A stretch of 64,000 nucleotides of DNA. It comes from Undaria pinnatifida (lineage: Eukaryota > Sar > Phaeophyceae > Laminariales > Alariaceae). The notes beneath the pieces were generated by a model. The model searched no databases. It was given only the letters and a program-made list of their open reading frames with translations, and was not told the origin of the DNA. Position numbers and translations under genes: made by a program. Positions 50,501 to 53,500 of the stretch are shown here, piece after piece. The DNA is taken from NCBI GenBank assembly GCA_012845835.1, contig JABAKD010000017.1:982001-1046000 (forward strand), written 5' to 3'. Numbering within the stretch: the stretch's first letter is position 1; every line of letters starts with the position of its first letter.

Positions 50501-53500
50501 TGTTGCGCAGGACATGTGTAGCAAAAATCTAACCGAGGAAACACTTGCTACTTAATAGCTCATCTACTGTAGATCACCTGGCTCTCACCCGACAGCATCA
50601 TCTATAGGCCATGTAGATAATCTAAATCAGGGGTCTGTCTTCCCTCAAAGACACAAATCATGTACAAGTCATCTATAGATACATGATCTGTTCGAGGTGT
50701 GGAACCTTGTACTACTGTAAGAACTCGCCAGGCGAGAAAAATTAGACTTGCCTCCAAATTTTGTGCGTCTGTTAAGTTGATACTTCGTGTATCCAACTTT
50801 CGATACGATATCCAACACTATTCAGCAGCACCCAACCATTGTTGTGCTCACCCCGAGATTTCTGGTAGCGGGCACGCCGTTGTCGCTCCATGTCGTCCAT
50901 GCTCCACGTGTCCAAAGGCGCCACCAGGACATACACATCTTCCAAGGTCACGCAGACCTGCGTGTGTGGGAGACAGCAGCACGGTGGTGTATAACGTTCC
51001 GGGGGGAAAATTTTTGCCGAATGAAAGGAAGACCCATATCTATATACAAGGGCTCCGCATGGGCGCCGGCATTTGCCGGCGCCCATGCTTCGGGTAGGGC
51101 AGGGCGGCACTCGGACGAGGAAAAAAAGGGGATAAATCTATATAAGAGCGTCACATAAACAAACAAAACAGATCCAGTAAGGTGGACTACGAAAAAAAAA
51201 ACCGTGAGATGCCCTACCTTACGTACGCCATACTTCGTTGCAAACCAAAAAAAATGTGCACATGCGCGCGTACCAGGAAGCATTTGATCTGTTTTTTTGC
51301 CCTCGCATGAACGTAGCCGTGAGCACAGCCAACACGCAGAAAAGCACAACGCCAAAAAACTGCCGCCCAGCAGCACCAGCAGCCAACACGGTGCGCGTGT
51401 GGCACATCCATCTGCACCGTACTGCTTTGGCCAGTCGATATTTTCGAGGCCTGCGATCTGTGCTTCACAACCCCTCGTTTGCTGCTATGGGCGGCATCAT
51501 ACTACCATAAACAAAAACAAGGGAGCAGGGCCACCTCCCACTGGCACGAAAGCACTCACCCACATACGAACCCACCCTCGTGTCCACCCATCCACCCACC
51601 GACCAACTCGTCCCCCCACCAACCAACCCACCGACCATGCACTACAGCAGTACAGCAGTACGTACAGCAGCAAACAGATGCGCATGGTTCGGCTCCGACC
51701 CCATACCTGGGGAACATTTTGTTTAGGCATCAAATTATAGGCATGTTTTTCTGGGGGACAGTTCGTTATAACTTGGTTTTTAGAACGGGTTTTCATATTT
51801 TCACGTTAACCGCAGCTATGTGGCTTCGATTGGACTCGGCCCACAGGGGTTGTCCGCTACCGGAGCAGGCGCACAGGCCCGAGACCACGGATAATAATCT
51901 GTCGCTTGCTGGTGTTGCAGTCTCGTGGTGGTGGTGGCGGTGGTGGTGGCGGTCGTGCTTCAGTGGAGTGGGTTTATACTAAGTACGCAAGCAAACACAC
52001 AACCTGCTGTGTCCCTCGTGGACCAGGTGAGGGTTCGGAATATTACTTGCTTTCAGAATGGGTTTTGGGCTTTTCACGTACGCACACGGAGGAGTGCTGC
52101 TACTGTAGCAGCCACTGCTTTGTAACCTTGAATGAACTCCGCCAGTCCACTGCTGCTGGCAGCCGCGAGGGCACGATGCCACGGAAGGTAACCTGCTACT
52201 TGCTGGTGTTGTAGTCTGGTGGTGCTGCTGCTGCTGCTGTGGCGTAGCCACACGCAAGTACACGACCTGTGTCGAAAGACGGACGTTTGCGAAACTACGT
52301 CGGCCCTGACCTACCCGCCACCTCGTCACATTGCCAGACCACAGGCGCCGAGAAACTCAACTACGATAGCCACACTACAGCCGGGAGGCATCACTACGTC
52401 AGCATGGAGTTCGGCCGCCGGCTGCGGCGCCAATTGCCTAAGCGTCTGAGCTGCGCTCGTCTCCATCTCTCGCGTGTGCGCCGTGTACGTGGGCCACCTT
52501 TCGGCAAGTCCCAAAGCAGCAGCGCCGTAATCGCAGCGCCTAGCTCGGGGAAATCACCGCCAAAACTAGTTATCTATCGTTATAAAAATCTTGCAAAACT
52601 CGTGTTTCATTTGCCGAAATTACCAAAGCTTCCTGCCAATAAGCCAATCAGATTGCTGAAACCTTCCAACAAAAACCCTCATCGTACTCGCGCTGGACTC
52701 GTACTGGGATTACCACTGTTTTTACGATTCTCCGCCACGACGGGGAGAGAACGAACCGTCCTCGGGAGGGCGCCTTCTCCTCCCCCCCCCCCCCCCCCCC
52801 CCGCTTCTTGAGCTGCGAACAAGGGCATAACTTAACTACCACCAGGAACATATTATTTGCTAAGGCAGTCAGATGTTGGATATTTGGATTTCGTTCTTGC
52901 GCCACTCCTCTAGGCACTTCCCGGAGGGGAACGTTGTGACTACGTGTAAATGTTGATTAGGTTTTACTACTGCTGTATACATTTAATACTGCCTTGGACA
53001 ATGATCATTCATGGCAACTAAGAACGGCCGGCCGGCGTATCACATAGCTTGCAAAGATGAGTAACTGCCCAAAATTTGTCGAACTCACAGCTGACATTAT
53101 AATAATTTCATGAATAGGGTAGTCGCGACAAACACAAAAAAATCAATAGTACAGCACGTACCGCGTTGGAGCCTACCCCCCCCCAATATATAGTCTGTGG
53201 GATGAACTACGGACACGGGAATGGCCAGCGCGCTGTTCGTTTTTGCACTATGACCAGGGTAGGTCGGAAAAGTTAAAAAAGAAAAAATCCGGCCATCCGG
53301 TAAGGGGAGTATGGAAAGTTCGAAGTAGCACTACATGCATCGGCTTCGGAGCCCAGCTTGCTTCAGGGCACGTTGAGACATATCACGGCCGCTCGTGGCA
53401 TTGCAGTCTACAAGGGGGGGAAGCGGAATGGGTGGATCGGAATTTGGCTAGCGTGCTGTTTTCCTGATTCACAATGAAGGCAAAACCCGACAAATTCGAT

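Larger units (their letters stand above)
48097..50851 (-). other. Intron 3 (2.8 kb)
   Basis: Holds a GGGTC repeat (48152-48370), an AGCTCCTCA-family copy (48600-48775), an AGATCATAC low-complexity run (48885-49130) and a composite repeat block (49137-50430). Confidence 0.6.
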
